Shown here: in pieces, positions 7,432-16,759 of the stretch
Layout: each line of letters opens with the position of its first letter
How positions within the stretch are numbered: the stretch's first letter is position 1
NCBI GenBank assembly: GCA_002328035.1
Contig: DCVL01000009.1
Coordinates: forward strand, 1-46,532
Direction of reading: 5' to 3'
Origin: Geobacter sp. UBA2189
Lineage (GTDB): Bacteria; Desulfobacterota; Desulfuromonadia; Geobacterales; Pseudopelobacteraceae
DNA length: 46,532 bases
Program-made: the position numbers and the translations under genes
Notes under the pieces: model-generated
Databases searched by the model: none
Told to the model about the DNA's origin: nothing
The model's input: the letters and a program-made list of their open reading frames with translations, nothing else

Positions 7432-8562
7432 CTATTGCGTCAAAATATCGCAATAGAACGCTTCAAATTGGCTGACAACACACCGTATCTCAAACATGCT
7501 TGTAACTCGTTCACGTGCTTGCACGCCAAGCATTGTCCGCTCACAAGCAGCCAAGCGTAAAAGATCTCCAATCGCATGAGCCAAAGCCGGCATATCGCCA
7601 GCAGGCACTATCCGACCTGTATCACCAACAATCAAGGCGGCATCACCCACATCACATACTGCACAGGGCACTCCGCACGCCATCGCCTCGCCCACAACAT
7701 TCGGGAATGCCTCACCAACCGATGGCAATGCCAACAAATCCAGAGCTGCCATTAAACGCGGCACATCCATACGCTGTCCAAGCAGATGTGTATGAGTAAT
7801 TAAGCCGGCAGATCTTATTGCTGACATTAATTCCGCATTATCAGTATCATTCCCGTGCCCCACCAGAAGAAAATGAACATCTGGTCGTTTTGAGGTCAGC
7901 TCCGACATAACCTGGACAAATCCAAGCTGATTCTTTTGTGGATGGTACCGCCCAACAACTCCCACCAGTGGTGTGTCAATTGCCAGAGCAAGCTCTTGAC
8001 GCACACTATCCCTTGCTGATTGATCTGGCAAAAAGCAGGCAACATCAAAACCATTGGGTATCACCTTCATTTTTGAGGCGTTATATCCTGCTGTTACATG
8101 CACCGCTCGCGAGACTTCAGAATTAACCAATATCTTGCATGGCAACCACGCTGACAACCACGCGCAAACCTTGACCACAGCTAGTGTCGTACGCTTGTTG
8201 GCAGAAGCAGACAGATCGGTATGGCGAATACCCCAGACAATACGTTTAACACCTGCAATATGTGCGGCCAGCCCACCTAAAAGGTCTGCATGGTACATCC
8301 AGGTGTGAACGATATCCGGCTTAAACCTTCTTATAAGACCGACTAACCTTAACAATAGAAGGGGATTTGGAAACGAAGGGCGCATGCCCAGGGCTACAAC
8401 CGGGATGCCTAACGATGCGATACGAAGTCCTATATCACCTTCAGTCGTAAGTGATATTACCATTGGCCTGAATTTACTGCGGTCTAAACGTTCAAGCAGC
8501 TTCAATAACATAGTCTCTGCGCCGCCAACAACAAGACCGGTGATAATAAAGGCGATATTCAC
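7432..8562 (-). CDS. Glycosyltransferase family 4
   Basis: A 376-residue GT-B glycosyltransferase. The N-terminal FIITGLVVGGAETMLLKLL is the Rossmann loop of the acceptor domain; KILVNSEVSRAVHV and VIPNGFDVACF precede the donor domain, with the E-x7-E motif in GEAFPNVVGEAMACGVPC. It presumably transfers one sugar of the repeat unit from a nucleotide-sugar to the lipid-linked oligosaccharide. Its start overlaps the next upstream glycosyltransferase by four bases, indicating coupled translation. Confidence 0.9.
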   Translation of the reverse strand: MNIAFIITGLVVGGAETMLLKLLERLDRSKFRPMVISLTTEGDIGLRIASLGIPVVALGMRPSFPNPLLLLRLVGLIRRFKPDIVHTWMYHADLLGGLAAHIAGVKRIVWGIRHTDLSASANKRTTLAVVKVCAWLSAWLPCKILVNSEVSRAVHVTAGYNASKMKVIPNGFDVACFLPDQSARDSVRQELALAIDTPLVGVVGRYHPQKNQLGFVQVMSELTSKRPDVHFLLVGHGNDTDNAELMSAIRSAGLITHTHLLGQRMDVPRLMAALDLLALPSVGEAFPNVVGEAMACGVPCAVCDVGDAALIVGDTGRIVPAGDMPALAHAIGDLLRLAACERTMLGVQARERVTSMFEIRCVVSQFEAFYCDILTQ

Positions 8563-9692
8563 GCAGAAAATACCTGTTCATACGCTACGATAATATTCTT
8601 TACCGTATAAGGCTCTACGACCTCTGTATTTAATCGCTCTCGCTTTGTACCAATCCATTGATAAATAGCATCAGCCAATGCTCTGGCAGATATATCTGAT
8701 GCAATTACGCAACCATCAACCCCATCAAGTATCTCTCTGGTTCCACCTGGTGCTGGTGTTGCAATGGCAGGAGTGCCACAGGCCATAGCTTCAAGCATTG
8801 CATTGGGAAAACCTTCATAACGTGAAGACAAAACAAAGGCATCAGCTTTGGCAAACCAGGCATAAGGGTTTGGCTGAAATCCCACAAAATTGATTTGATT
8901 GGCTACACCTTTTTGCTCAGTTAGTTGTTTTAATTGGGCAGACAATGGTCCTTCACCCAGCAATGTTAGCTCAATACGCTTCGTGTGCAACAGAGAGACG
9001 GCTTCAATAAGCATATCGAATCCTTTTTCCTCACTCAATCGTCCTGCTGCAATCAGCTTGATGGAGTCATCTCTGTCACCATAATAAGCCAGCGGCTCAG
9101 TTGCCAGCGCATTAATTCGCTCAAGATCAATCGGGTTGTTGATTACAATGGATTTAGATTCAGGGAACTTGAAATGCATAACCAGATCAGATTGCATAGC
9201 ACACGATTGGCATACTACCAGATCCAGCTTTTTATAAAACCAGCGGTAAAGTAGTGACCAGATTTGAGAGTAGCGGTATGACCGTAGTATATGGCTGATG
9301 ATAGAGGTTTCACGTGCAATGTATCGCGTTTTGTTCGGAAGTAATGGTTTAAGAATAGCTACAGCAAGATTCAGATGGCTAAGCGTAGAAAAGACTACAT
9401 CCGGCTTTAACTTCCTGATAAGGATTATAAGTTCAGGCAAAGCATAACGGACTCGTTTACAGGCTAAATCCATAAATTCAACATCATCAGGCAAATCAAC
9501 CAAAAAAACAGCATTGCGGGTATCAAGAACTGCCAAGGAGAAACGAAATAAGCTCCGATCAAGATGGCGTAATAATGTCACGACCACCCTCTCGGCTCCT
9601 CCACTCGTGAGAGTAGGAATTAGAAACAAAATATGCCGTTTACTTACCACTTGAGTATCCGCTTTACACGTACCGCCTGTTTCCAGCTCCAT
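8559..9692 (-). CDS. Glycosyltransferase family 4
   Basis: A 377-residue GT-B enzyme, second of two adjacent GT4 genes. LIPTLTSGGAERVVVTLL is the N-terminal glycine loop, LIAAGRLSEEKGFDMLI opens the donor domain, and YEGFPNAMLEAMACGTPAIA contains the E-x7-E motif. The ATG at 9692 overlaps the upstream deacetylase by 49 bases; a GTG at 9650, just before the glycine loop, would reduce this to seven and may be the true start. Probably adds one sugar to the repeat unit. Confidence 0.88.
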   Translation of the reverse strand: MELETGGTCKADTQVVSKRHILFLIPTLTSGGAERVVVTLLRHLDRSLFRFSLAVLDTRNAVFLVDLPDDVEFMDLACKRVRYALPELIILIRKLKPDVVFSTLSHLNLAVAILKPLLPNKTRYIARETSIISHILRSYRYSQIWSLLYRWFYKKLDLVVCQSCAMQSDLVMHFKFPESKSIVINNPIDLERINALATEPLAYYGDRDDSIKLIAAGRLSEEKGFDMLIEAVSLLHTKRIELTLLGEGPLSAQLKQLTEQKGVANQINFVGFQPNPYAWFAKADAFVLSSRYEGFPNAMLEAMACGTPAIATPAPGGTREILDGVDGCVIASDISARALADAIYQWIGTKRERLNTEVVEPYTVKNIIVAYEQVFSA

Positions 9693-10387
9693 GCAACCAT
9701 TCTGTCTAAGGCTGTTATTTTAACAGGTTGGGTAGTTGTCAGCAATTCATTCAGCCCAACAATCTGCGGCAAAAATCGATCAAAATCGACTACCAATCGT
9801 TCAACATCTAACTGAGAAAAACAATTTGCATGATAGCAAACTGTCCAAGCACCACGAGGAAATGAGCGAAAACGCCATAGCTGCTGTGGTACCCACAAAG
9901 CACCCATAAAAGAAACGGGACGTAAAAAAAAACCATCACTGATAACGTGAATCCCCATCTCAACCAGCAATTCAACCGTTACAGCGTCAAACGAGTGCCC
10001 AGGAGCTACCCAGGCATCTGGTGTCACACCATTCTTTTTGAAAATACTAAAGCCCGCTACAAGTTTTTCTCTTTGCGCTTCACGTGGCACCCCGGCAAAC
10101 TCACTACGGGGATTAATCCCAACAATTCCAGCACAGTCTGTTACATAGAGATGAGAATAGCCATGCAAAGCAATTGTCCACCCCTGCTGTTGCCACGCCC
10201 TAACTTTTTCCCAAAAATCGGTTTTATGCAGCCCGACATTCAACAAGGCATCTTGATTGTTTGGCACAACAGCAAGAATAGGTTTAATCTGTCGTGCAAC
10301 GAGTAATGACTCAACACATTCCCACACATCCCAATTCATCGTGGGGCAAATATCGTCAAAACGAACTATATAGCGAGCATTAGCCAT
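9644..10387 (-). CDS. Polysaccharide deacetylase-like protein (DUF2334 type)
   Basis: A 247-residue protein of the carbohydrate-esterase-4-like superfamily. YIVRFDDICPTMNW provides the Asp-Asp metal-binding start, and WTIALHGYSHLY provides the H-x3-H pair. AWVAPGHSFD resembles the later catalytic motif. No signal peptide or membrane segment is seen, so it would act in the cytoplasm, perhaps on a nucleotide-sugar or a lipid-linked intermediate. One-base overlap with the upstream methyltransferase. Confidence 0.78.
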   Translation of the reverse strand: MANARYIVRFDDICPTMNWDVWECVESLLVARQIKPILAVVPNNQDALLNVGLHKTDFWEKVRAWQQQGWTIALHGYSHLYVTDCAGIVGINPRSEFAGVPREAQREKLVAGFSIFKKNGVTPDAWVAPGHSFDAVTVELLVEMGIHVISDGFFLRPVSFMGALWVPQQLWRFRSFPRGAWTVCYHANCFSQLDVERLVVDFDRFLPQIVGLNELLTTTQPVKITALDRMVAWSWKQAVRVKRILKW

Positions 10388-11067
10388 TAACCAACCTGAC
10401 TGCGGCGGAACAAAAGACGGTCATTAGTTTCTGTACTGTAGTCAATCTGCATTTTCTCTACAGGAAGCTCCAAAAAGAGTTTGGCCAGTCGGCCATGGGG
10501 TGGGAAGGGGTGCCCAATCTTAACAGAGAAGCAATCGTTTAACCAGGTTTTCAGTTGTCCTGCAGGCGAAAGAGATTCTCTGTGCCAACCCGAATGTGTT
10601 GTATCAACATAACCAACACCACCTGGCTTGATTAAGGCAAACAACGTGCGTGAGAAAGATCTGTCTGAAAAACCGTAATACCAACATATCCGATTAAAAA
10701 CGAGGTCATAGTCTGCTTTTAAAAGCTTTAGTGCTTCATCCATATATCCGATAGAAAACTCTATAGCCACGCCATGATCTTCAGCCTTTTGCTCTGCTAT
10801 TTTTGCATAAGCAGCAGAAATATCATGCCATGTTACTAGTGCGCCACGCTTTGCAAATGCAACAGAATACTGACCAGGTCCGCCGCCAAGATCAAGAACC
10901 TTCTTGCCAGAAAAACCTCCAAGCCAACACTCCAACTCATTGAGTAAAACTTCGTTAGCACCTATGACCCACTCACTTTCAGCGTATTGCTGAGCGTGAG
11001 TTTCTGGAACAGGATCCCAATCAGGTATCGCCTTGCTAAAGAAGGAAGCAAATTTGTTGATAATCAT
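10387..11067 (-). CDS. Class I SAM-dependent methyltransferase
   Basis: A 226-residue methyltransferase. Motif I KVLDLGGGPGQYSVAFA is at about residues 54-70, followed by VTWHDIS and YDLVFNRICWYYGF, and later LIKPGGVGYVDTTHS. The substrate is unknown; context suggests a sugar of the surface polymer. The stop shares a base with the deacetylase start. It is one of four methyltransferase genes in this operon, with those at 6531, 11111 and the FkbM gene, suggesting a heavily O-methylated polymer. Confidence 0.82.
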   Translation of the reverse strand: MIINKFASFFSKAIPDWDPVPETHAQQYAESEWVIGANEVLLNELECWLGGFSGKKVLDLGGGPGQYSVAFAKRGALVTWHDISAAYAKIAEQKAEDHGVAIEFSIGYMDEALKLLKADYDLVFNRICWYYGFSDRSFSRTLFALIKPGGVGYVDTTHSGWHRESLSPAGQLKTWLNDCFSVKIGHPFPPHGRLAKLFLELPVEKMQIDYSTETNDRLLFRRSQVG

Positions 11068-11110
11068 TACTATTGATTTTTTCTATTATTAATCGGACAG
11101 TTGTGAATTA

Positions 11111-11920
11111 TCATGCTGAATCTTTTCGAAAAACGAATTCATTGCACCCGTGTCCACCGCCACAAGTCTTCAACTTGAAGAGTCGAAAGCCATGCTTACT
11201 ATAAAATTCAAATATTTCATCTGGACGCGCTACCTCAAATGGAAGTCCACCAACCCAGTCTATTACATCATGCCATACACTCATACCACGCCCCTGAGGT
11301 TTTTGCCCCCCAGAAAAGAGTTTAAACTGAAGCACTCCACGTGCTAATGATGGCCCTCTTAATCGTATCAACGAAGGAATCACAACCATCCATCGTAAAA
11401 AAAACGGAAGCCCGTTATAAAGTTGCTTTACCTTGAGCCAGAGATCACTTCTCCATCCCTGATTGTTATAAATTGCTATAAAAAGTATACCCCCGTCATC
11501 GACAAACCGAATAACGTTGCCAAGAGCGTTCCACATGTCACCAGTGTGATGAAGAACCCCCCAAGAATACACCACATCGAATTTACCTAAAGAATTGACA
11601 AAAACTTCGTCCAATACAGAACCTTGATGTACAATCCAATTTTCATCTTGTGAATAATACTTTTCTTTCAGAGATAACGTACAGGCAACCGATTTATCAT
11701 CGTAGTCGAAAGAGTAAACCCTCGCTCCGAGTCTCCGTGCGGCCAAACTGAATATACCGCTACCAGATCCCACATCCAAAAAGGTCAAGCCCTCTAATGT
11801 TTGTACATCCAACATATTTTTAAGAGAGTCTTCTGCGGCTATAATATTAGCACTACTAACAACTTTTAGATATTTGTTCCAGTTTTTACCAAACTCAAAG
11901 CGTTGCCCCTCATTAGCCAT
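11111..11920 (-). CDS. Class I SAM-dependent methyltransferase
   Basis: A 269-residue methyltransferase. FLDVGSGSGIFSLAARRLGA is motif I, VYSFDYDDKSVACT follows with the acidic ribose-binding residue, and FDVVYSWGVLHHTGDMW is the conserved post-motif region. The C-terminal half is basic and hydrophobic, as in many methyltransferases of lipid-linked glycans. It overlaps the membrane polymerase gene by eight bases. Substrate unknown. Confidence 0.83.
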   Translation of the reverse strand: MANEGQRFEFGKNWNKYLKVVSSANIIAAEDSLKNMLDVQTLEGLTFLDVGSGSGIFSLAARRLGARVYSFDYDDKSVACTLSLKEKYYSQDENWIVHQGSVLDEVFVNSLGKFDVVYSWGVLHHTGDMWNALGNVIRFVDDGGILFIAIYNNQGWRSDLWLKVKQLYNGLPFFLRWMVVIPSLIRLRGPSLARGVLQFKLFSGGQKPQGRGMSVWHDVIDWVGGLPFEVARPDEIFEFYSKHGFRLFKLKTCGGGHGCNEFVFRKDSA

Positions 11921-13073
11921 GGCTTGTAGATGCCCCCTTTAAAAGTAAGGAAATAAGGTATGAAATAGTTGCCGCCCCCAAAATACCTCTTATTACACTT
12001 ACAAAGTAAATAAGTTCATGTCTATGAATCAAAAGTGCGATAGATCCTAAAACTGACAACAACAGTAGTTTGAGAAAGAAATATCTAGTTAATCTACCGA
12101 CTCTATCGAGCCAACCAATTAAAACAAGCAGTAATACAGAACTTAATACAACACCTAAACCACCTAATGTTGCAAAAGCAATGGGAAAAAGTCCTGGAGA
12201 GAACGTATAATAATCAGGAGTCGAAATAGTATTTGCAAGATAGTAATCAAACCCAACAGGATTGTACCCTAAGGTCTTTACAAAAGGTATCATTGAAATA
12301 AATAGATCGATGAAATAATTGTTTGTCACCTTAAAATTTGTGAGAACGATCAGATTTAAAATCGCGCTAGAACCTACCGATTCAGGATTTATTAACATAA
12401 GGCCGTCAGAAATTTGATCCGAGTTATTTATGTATGCATTAATAACTTCTGCAGGATAGAACCCGTATCCAAATACTTTGACAAAAACGAGAAAAGTTCC
12501 AACAAGAAAAAATAAAGTAAGATTTCTCTTAATTTTTGAAATGTTGCTAGTTAGCATTAAAATAACCAAATAGGTAGCTATAAGCTCCCTTACTCCAAAC
12601 GAAATTAATATTAATGGAAATATAAATGAAAAAATAATCAGATATTTATTTCTTGAAATGATTGATGATGCAAAGCCGACTATGGAGAACGATTGAATTA
12701 ATTTAAACTCGTAGCCAATCTGGCTATATAGTTCTGATTTTGTATGCTCACCTAGACCAAAACCATTATTTTTTATCAGAACCAGTAAAACAATTGTCGA
12801 GAAAAAAAAACAAACTACCGCCACATGATGCGGTAAACCACAGTAATCCACATATCTGTCTTGAGGTAACCAGTTGGCAGAAGTTTTTTTCAAGCCCAAA
12901 GAAAAAGATAAGATTAGCATAGCAAAAACGGCCACTAGAACACACAATCGTGCACCTAAATTAATCTCAACATTGGAAATACCATAGGGAGAGAACCATT
13001 TTAGTTCATTAAAAAAAATAATTGGATAATAATACGTAAAAGTACTTATGATGAAAATTAATCGCGCGCTCAT
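11913..13073 (-). CDS. Polytopic membrane protein, probable polysaccharide polymerase (Wzy-like)
   Basis: A 386-residue protein with roughly ten hydrophobic segments and short charged loops. Wzy polymerases are poorly conserved, so the call rests on topology, size and position between a flippase/GT2 pair and glycosyltransferases. A large loop of about 60-70 residues around VINAYINNSDQISDGLML could be the periplasmic catalytic loop. Wzy joins repeat units in the periplasm using units exported by the flippase. The gene is clearly AT-rich compared with neighbours, as is usual for wzy. Four-base overlap with the GT2 gene. Confidence 0.68.
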   Translation of the reverse strand: MSARLIFIISTFTYYYPIIFFNELKWFSPYGISNVEINLGARLCVLVAVFAMLILSFSLGLKKTSANWLPQDRYVDYCGLPHHVAVVCFFFSTIVLLVLIKNNGFGLGEHTKSELYSQIGYEFKLIQSFSIVGFASSIISRNKYLIIFSFIFPLILISFGVRELIATYLVILMLTSNISKIKRNLTLFFLVGTFLVFVKVFGYGFYPAEVINAYINNSDQISDGLMLINPESVGSSAILNLIVLTNFKVTNNYFIDLFISMIPFVKTLGYNPVGFDYYLANTISTPDYYTFSPGLFPIAFATLGGLGVVLSSVLLLVLIGWLDRVGRLTRYFFLKLLLLSVLGSIALLIHRHELIYFVSVIRGILGAATISYLISLLLKGASTSHG

Positions 13074-14086
13074 GATTTTGATTTATAAGTTATCGCATTT
13101 ATTGATGGCAAACTAATTAATAAACTAGATTTTAAAGCTTTTATAAACTTTCTCGTGTTTTTTAATAATTGAAATGCCGCTTTATGACCTAATATTTTAG
13201 CCATGTAAAAATAAAAAAAGAACACTAAATTTTCTTTTCTAAAGTATATTGGCAAGCTAATATCAACTATATTTTGGGGTGGATTAACCCCATTACGCAT
13301 GCACCACATTAAGATTTCCGTTTTGTATCTATAATAACCAATTAATATTGATTCTATTTTAACACCAAAACATTTTGCTTTCAAAAATGCTTGTGCAACT
13401 AAATCTGGCAGGAAGCCTGATTCAATAGATTGACCAGTTATGCCTACACCATATCGGTAAACACCTAAATATTCATTTATGCAACCAATAACTCCAGAAG
13501 ATGCTATTTCAAGATTCTGTCGAAAATCCATTACACGTTCATTTGGTGCTGCATTCCATGTAAGCACTGCTGTCCTCCTGAACATTCGTGCACTACTGCT
13601 AACGCAATTACAACTTTCCACTAGGTGGTTAACATCAAACTGTTCTGGGAGAGGGCTTTCATCTTTAAGCATGCTTCCCGTAGAGTTAATCCATCTCATA
13701 AGATGAGTAACCATTACACATTCTAGCTTAGAATCCAAATAATCTGCCTGTTTCTGCAACTTACCAGGCTGCATTAAATCATCACCATCAATATGAGCAA
13801 TATATTCTCCTTGGGTCCTTCTCAAAACATCAAGGAAGTTTTGTGTGCCATTGATATTCTTATCACGGAACACTGGCACAATCAGATGAGGAAAACGATC
13901 AGCATAATCTCTCAAAATATCCTGGGTTATGCCATCAGTTGACGCATCATCACCAACAATCACTTCAAATGGAAAATTGGTTTCTTGTGTAACAATTGAT
14001 TCAAGACACTCGGCAAGCCATTGGCCGTGATTATAGGTTACAACAGTTACACTTACTTTAGGAGTCTGTTTGTTTTCTTCAAGCAT
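13070..14086 (-). CDS. Glycosyltransferase family 2
   Basis: A 338-residue GT-A inverting glycosyltransferase. VSVTVVTYNHGQWLAECLES opens the nucleotide-binding fold, EVIVGDDASTDG gives the first acidic pair, and GEYIAHIDGDDLM holds the D-x-D metal site. The C-terminal third is basic and AT-rich with hydrophobic patches, consistent with membrane association. It is 20 bases downstream of the flippase gene and overlaps the polymerase gene. Confidence 0.88.
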   Translation of the reverse strand: MLEENKQTPKVSVTVVTYNHGQWLAECLESIVTQETNFPFEVIVGDDASTDGITQDILRDYADRFPHLIVPVFRDKNINGTQNFLDVLRRTQGEYIAHIDGDDLMQPGKLQKQADYLDSKLECVMVTHLMRWINSTGSMLKDESPLPEQFDVNHLVESCNCVSSSARMFRRTAVLTWNAAPNERVMDFRQNLEIASSGVIGCINEYLGVYRYGVGITGQSIESGFLPDLVAQAFLKAKCFGVKIESILIGYYRYKTEILMWCMRNGVNPPQNIVDISLPIYFRKENLVFFFYFYMAKILGHKAAFQLLKNTRKFIKALKSSLLISLPSINAITYKSKS

Positions 14087-14106
14087 CTAAGTAGTTCCGA
14101 TCAGGC

Positions 14107-15603
14107 TCATACATTGTGCAACAAAAGACTTACACGAGTTTTAGACCACAGCAAATAATTGATACCACAGGTAAAAACAGTCACAAAAGGTAAATACCAC
14201 AACAATGCTGCACTATGAATATCACCTTGTTGCGCCAGCCAATAGCCACTACCTGTGAGGACGGCTGTTGTTGTAAATACGCTCAAAACATCCCTAAATA
14301 ACCACTTAAGATGCAAACCTTGCAGAAATTGACGGTGTACCACCGCCGTGAATACAAAAAATGTAATAAGACGGATACCGAACCAGGTGTAGGCAACCCC
14401 CATTGCACCGTACCAGTAAGCGGCTGCAGCTAAAAAGGGAATTTGAATAAACGCATTGATGGTCGTATTCACTACATGCAGCCGTAGCTTAGCATACGCA
14501 AATTGTAGATAATATTGAAACGCCGCAATTGTCAAAATAGCGTTACCAATAATAAACCACCTCAAAACCGGGCCTGCCCAATCTGCAGCTACCTTGTCCC
14601 CGGTCCACAGCAAGAGTATTTCATGCGAAAATACCGCCAGTATGCCGGTAATGGGAAAGACAATTGAGGACACTACACGCGTTGATCTGCAATAAAGCTG
14701 TACCAGTTCTTCAATCTTCCCTTGTGCATGTAACAGGGTAAGACGCGGCAGTATCGCCTGGCTAACCGGGGTACTCATACTTAAAAGGCCATTTGCGACA
14801 ACAGCCACCAGGGCAAAATAGCCGTATTCTTTGAGACTTAAGGTGTGTGAGAGTATCAGTTTGTCAGTTTGGGTTATCAATATCCAAAGTGCCGAGGTGT
14901 AGGCAAGCCCTCCGGCAAAAGGGGCAATACTTTTGAGTGCATCAGTTGAGAACCCTATTTTTACTGCTTGGGGCACTGACAGTCCGATATAACTTTTGCG
15001 GTGCAGCACAAGTAGTTCAAGCAGACTGATGATGAGCTGAAACTCAAAGAAATGACTGGGATCTTGAGATACCCAACGCAACAGCACGTACGCGCCGATA
15101 AATCTGAACGATACCAGCATACTGTTGGCAGCGTTCAGCCAGACCATCTGTTCGTTACCCTGAATAACCCCCCGATACAGAGCATTAAACCAGCGCATTC
15201 CGATCATGCAGCCCATCAAAGCTATACAATAGGCTACCTGATCGTAAGATAACTGCTGTACGGTTAGCCAACGTCCGGCTATCCAGTTGCTCGCCAAGGC
15301 GACCCCAGCAGCAATAATGAGCGAAAGGATGCCAAAGAGCCATTCAACACTGCGCAATAATGTCAGCAATTTTTTACCGTCATCTATTGCACTGCGACTG
15401 TGTGCTACCTGCCGTGACAGCGTGGGTGACAACCCCATATCAAGCAGGCCAAACCATGCTTGCATAACCGCAAAAAAACCTACTAAACCGTAGGCCTCAG
15501 CTCCAAGATACTTTAGATAAAAAGGAAGAATTACAATGCCAATCAAGTTTGTGTAAACCTGACCGACATAGTTGGCAATGGTATTTTTACGCAGCGATGT
15601 CAC
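14107..15603 (-). CDS. Polysaccharide repeat-unit flippase (Wzx-like)
   Basis: A 498-residue membrane protein with about twelve to fourteen hydrophobic segments, of the polysaccharide-transporter branch of the MOP superfamily. It begins KNTIANYVGQVYTNLIGI and contains YLKYLGAEAYGLVGFFA, typical of the first two helices. Wzx moves undecaprenyl-linked repeat units across the inner membrane. I choose a GTG at 15603, three bases after the upstream stop codon; a longer reading from 15717 would add 38 unconserved residues fully inside the FkbM gene. Confidence 0.86.
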   Translation of the reverse strand: MTSLRKNTIANYVGQVYTNLIGIVILPFYLKYLGAEAYGLVGFFAVMQAWFGLLDMGLSPTLSRQVAHSRSAIDDGKKLLTLLRSVEWLFGILSLIIAAGVALASNWIAGRWLTVQQLSYDQVAYCIALMGCMIGMRWFNALYRGVIQGNEQMVWLNAANSMLVSFRFIGAYVLLRWVSQDPSHFFEFQLIISLLELLVLHRKSYIGLSVPQAVKIGFSTDALKSIAPFAGGLAYTSALWILITQTDKLILSHTLSLKEYGYFALVAVVANGLLSMSTPVSQAILPRLTLLHAQGKIEELVQLYCRSTRVVSSIVFPITGILAVFSHEILLLWTGDKVAADWAGPVLRWFIIGNAILTIAAFQYYLQFAYAKLRLHVVNTTINAFIQIPFLAAAAYWYGAMGVAYTWFGIRLITFFVFTAVVHRQFLQGLHLKWLFRDVLSVFTTTAVLTGSGYWLAQQGDIHSAALLWYLPFVTVFTCGINYLLWSKTRVSLLLHNV

Positions 15604-15605
15604 AG

Positions 15606-16697
15606 CTACTCGGTCACTTCTGCAAAAAGAACAGTTTCTTCCGAATGAATTGTAAAGTGACGGATATAAAAACGATAACCTAAATTTAATGTATCTATCC
15701 ACTGAGGGATTTCCCAAAAATCCTGAAGCTTATGATAAACAGATATGGCAAGTTTTGGTTTATCCCGTCTGATAGTTTGCTCTGCTCCTCGGAGTGCCTC
15801 CAGTTCTGAACCTTCTATGTCCATTTTTATAAAATTAATATGCTTAATCAGTCTTTGGTGTACCAAGTTATCAATACACAACGTACTCACCTTATTTATA
15901 TCAATTGTCTTGGGGGTTTTGGTGACGTTAGTTGCAGGGCCATGACCCTCAATATACAATGTTTCGCCAGAACACGCCCAGACTGGATGAGGTATTATTT
16001 CAACCCTTGACCCAACTGCAGGGTTGCATGTCAAATTCCGGTTAAAAACAGAAAGGTTGTTTGGCATAAATTCAAATGAGTATACTTTGCCATGCTGACC
16101 TGCTTTACAGGCAAAGTACAATGCTGTATCCCCGTAGCAACCGCCACAATCAATTACGGTATCGCCATCATTAGCTTCTATTGTATGGCCTTCTGTCACA
16201 CACCTATACTGTTGCAGAAGGAATTGAGTCATAACACCTGAAGCACGAGCATATACCTGTACAGGGTATCCATAATCTTTAAGATCATTACGACATACTT
16301 TCCATTCCAAGAAGTCGAGTTCAATGCAATCATTTGTATCTGCAGATATCTCCAACTCATCCAGTTCATTCCAGTATGCTGAAGTATTTAGTGGCAGTTT
16401 GACTTTTCGATGGCCAAGTATGCGGTAAGCCATCACAGAGAGTAGCAGTTCACGGGATTCAGAATCGGCCAGGCGTTCATATAGCCACTGAATGTCCTTT
16501 TTATGTATTGTAAGAATTTTACGAACACTGAGACGCAAACCAATTCTTTGCGTAATATTTTTTACAGTAGATCTGAGCTGCTGGCGAATTGTCAGGCTAT
16601 TATTGCCAAAACGACGACCGTCCCAGTTATCGGTATAGTCATTTGCCAAGCTTAGTTTCAGCTTCAGACTCAAGTCATTATCAAAATCGTAGTTCAT
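15606..16697 (-). CDS. FkbM family methyltransferase
   Basis: A 363-residue protein. The FkbM core lies in the C-terminal two thirds: VIDCGGCYGDTALYFACKAG (SAM motif I), VYSFEFMPNNLSVFNRNL, then INFIKMDIEGSELEALRGAE, the family's hallmark. These enzymes O-methylate sugars in glycans and polyketides. I start it at the ATG at 16697, preceded at five bases by GGAG, not at the ATG at 16775 that overlaps the CysNC gene. It links the sulfate-activation genes to the flippase in one transcription unit. Confidence 0.85.
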   Translation of the reverse strand: MNYDFDNDLSLKLKLSLANDYTDNWDGRRFGNNSLTIRQQLRSTVKNITQRIGLRLSVRKILTIHKKDIQWLYERLADSESRELLLSVMAYRILGHRKVKLPLNTSAYWNELDELEISADTNDCIELDFLEWKVCRNDLKDYGYPVQVYARASGVMTQFLLQQYRCVTEGHTIEANDGDTVIDCGGCYGDTALYFACKAGQHGKVYSFEFMPNNLSVFNRNLTCNPAVGSRVEIIPHPVWACSGETLYIEGHGPATNVTKTPKTIDINKVSTLCIDNLVHQRLIKHINFIKMDIEGSELEALRGAEQTIRRDKPKLAISVYHKLQDFWEIPQWIDTLNLGYRFYIRHFTIHSEETVLFAEVTE

Positions 16698-16759
16698 CTT
16701 GGCTCCCGTGCTTTTACGTCTTTTCTCTTTCCCGTTATACGATGTTTTAAACAGTGGCA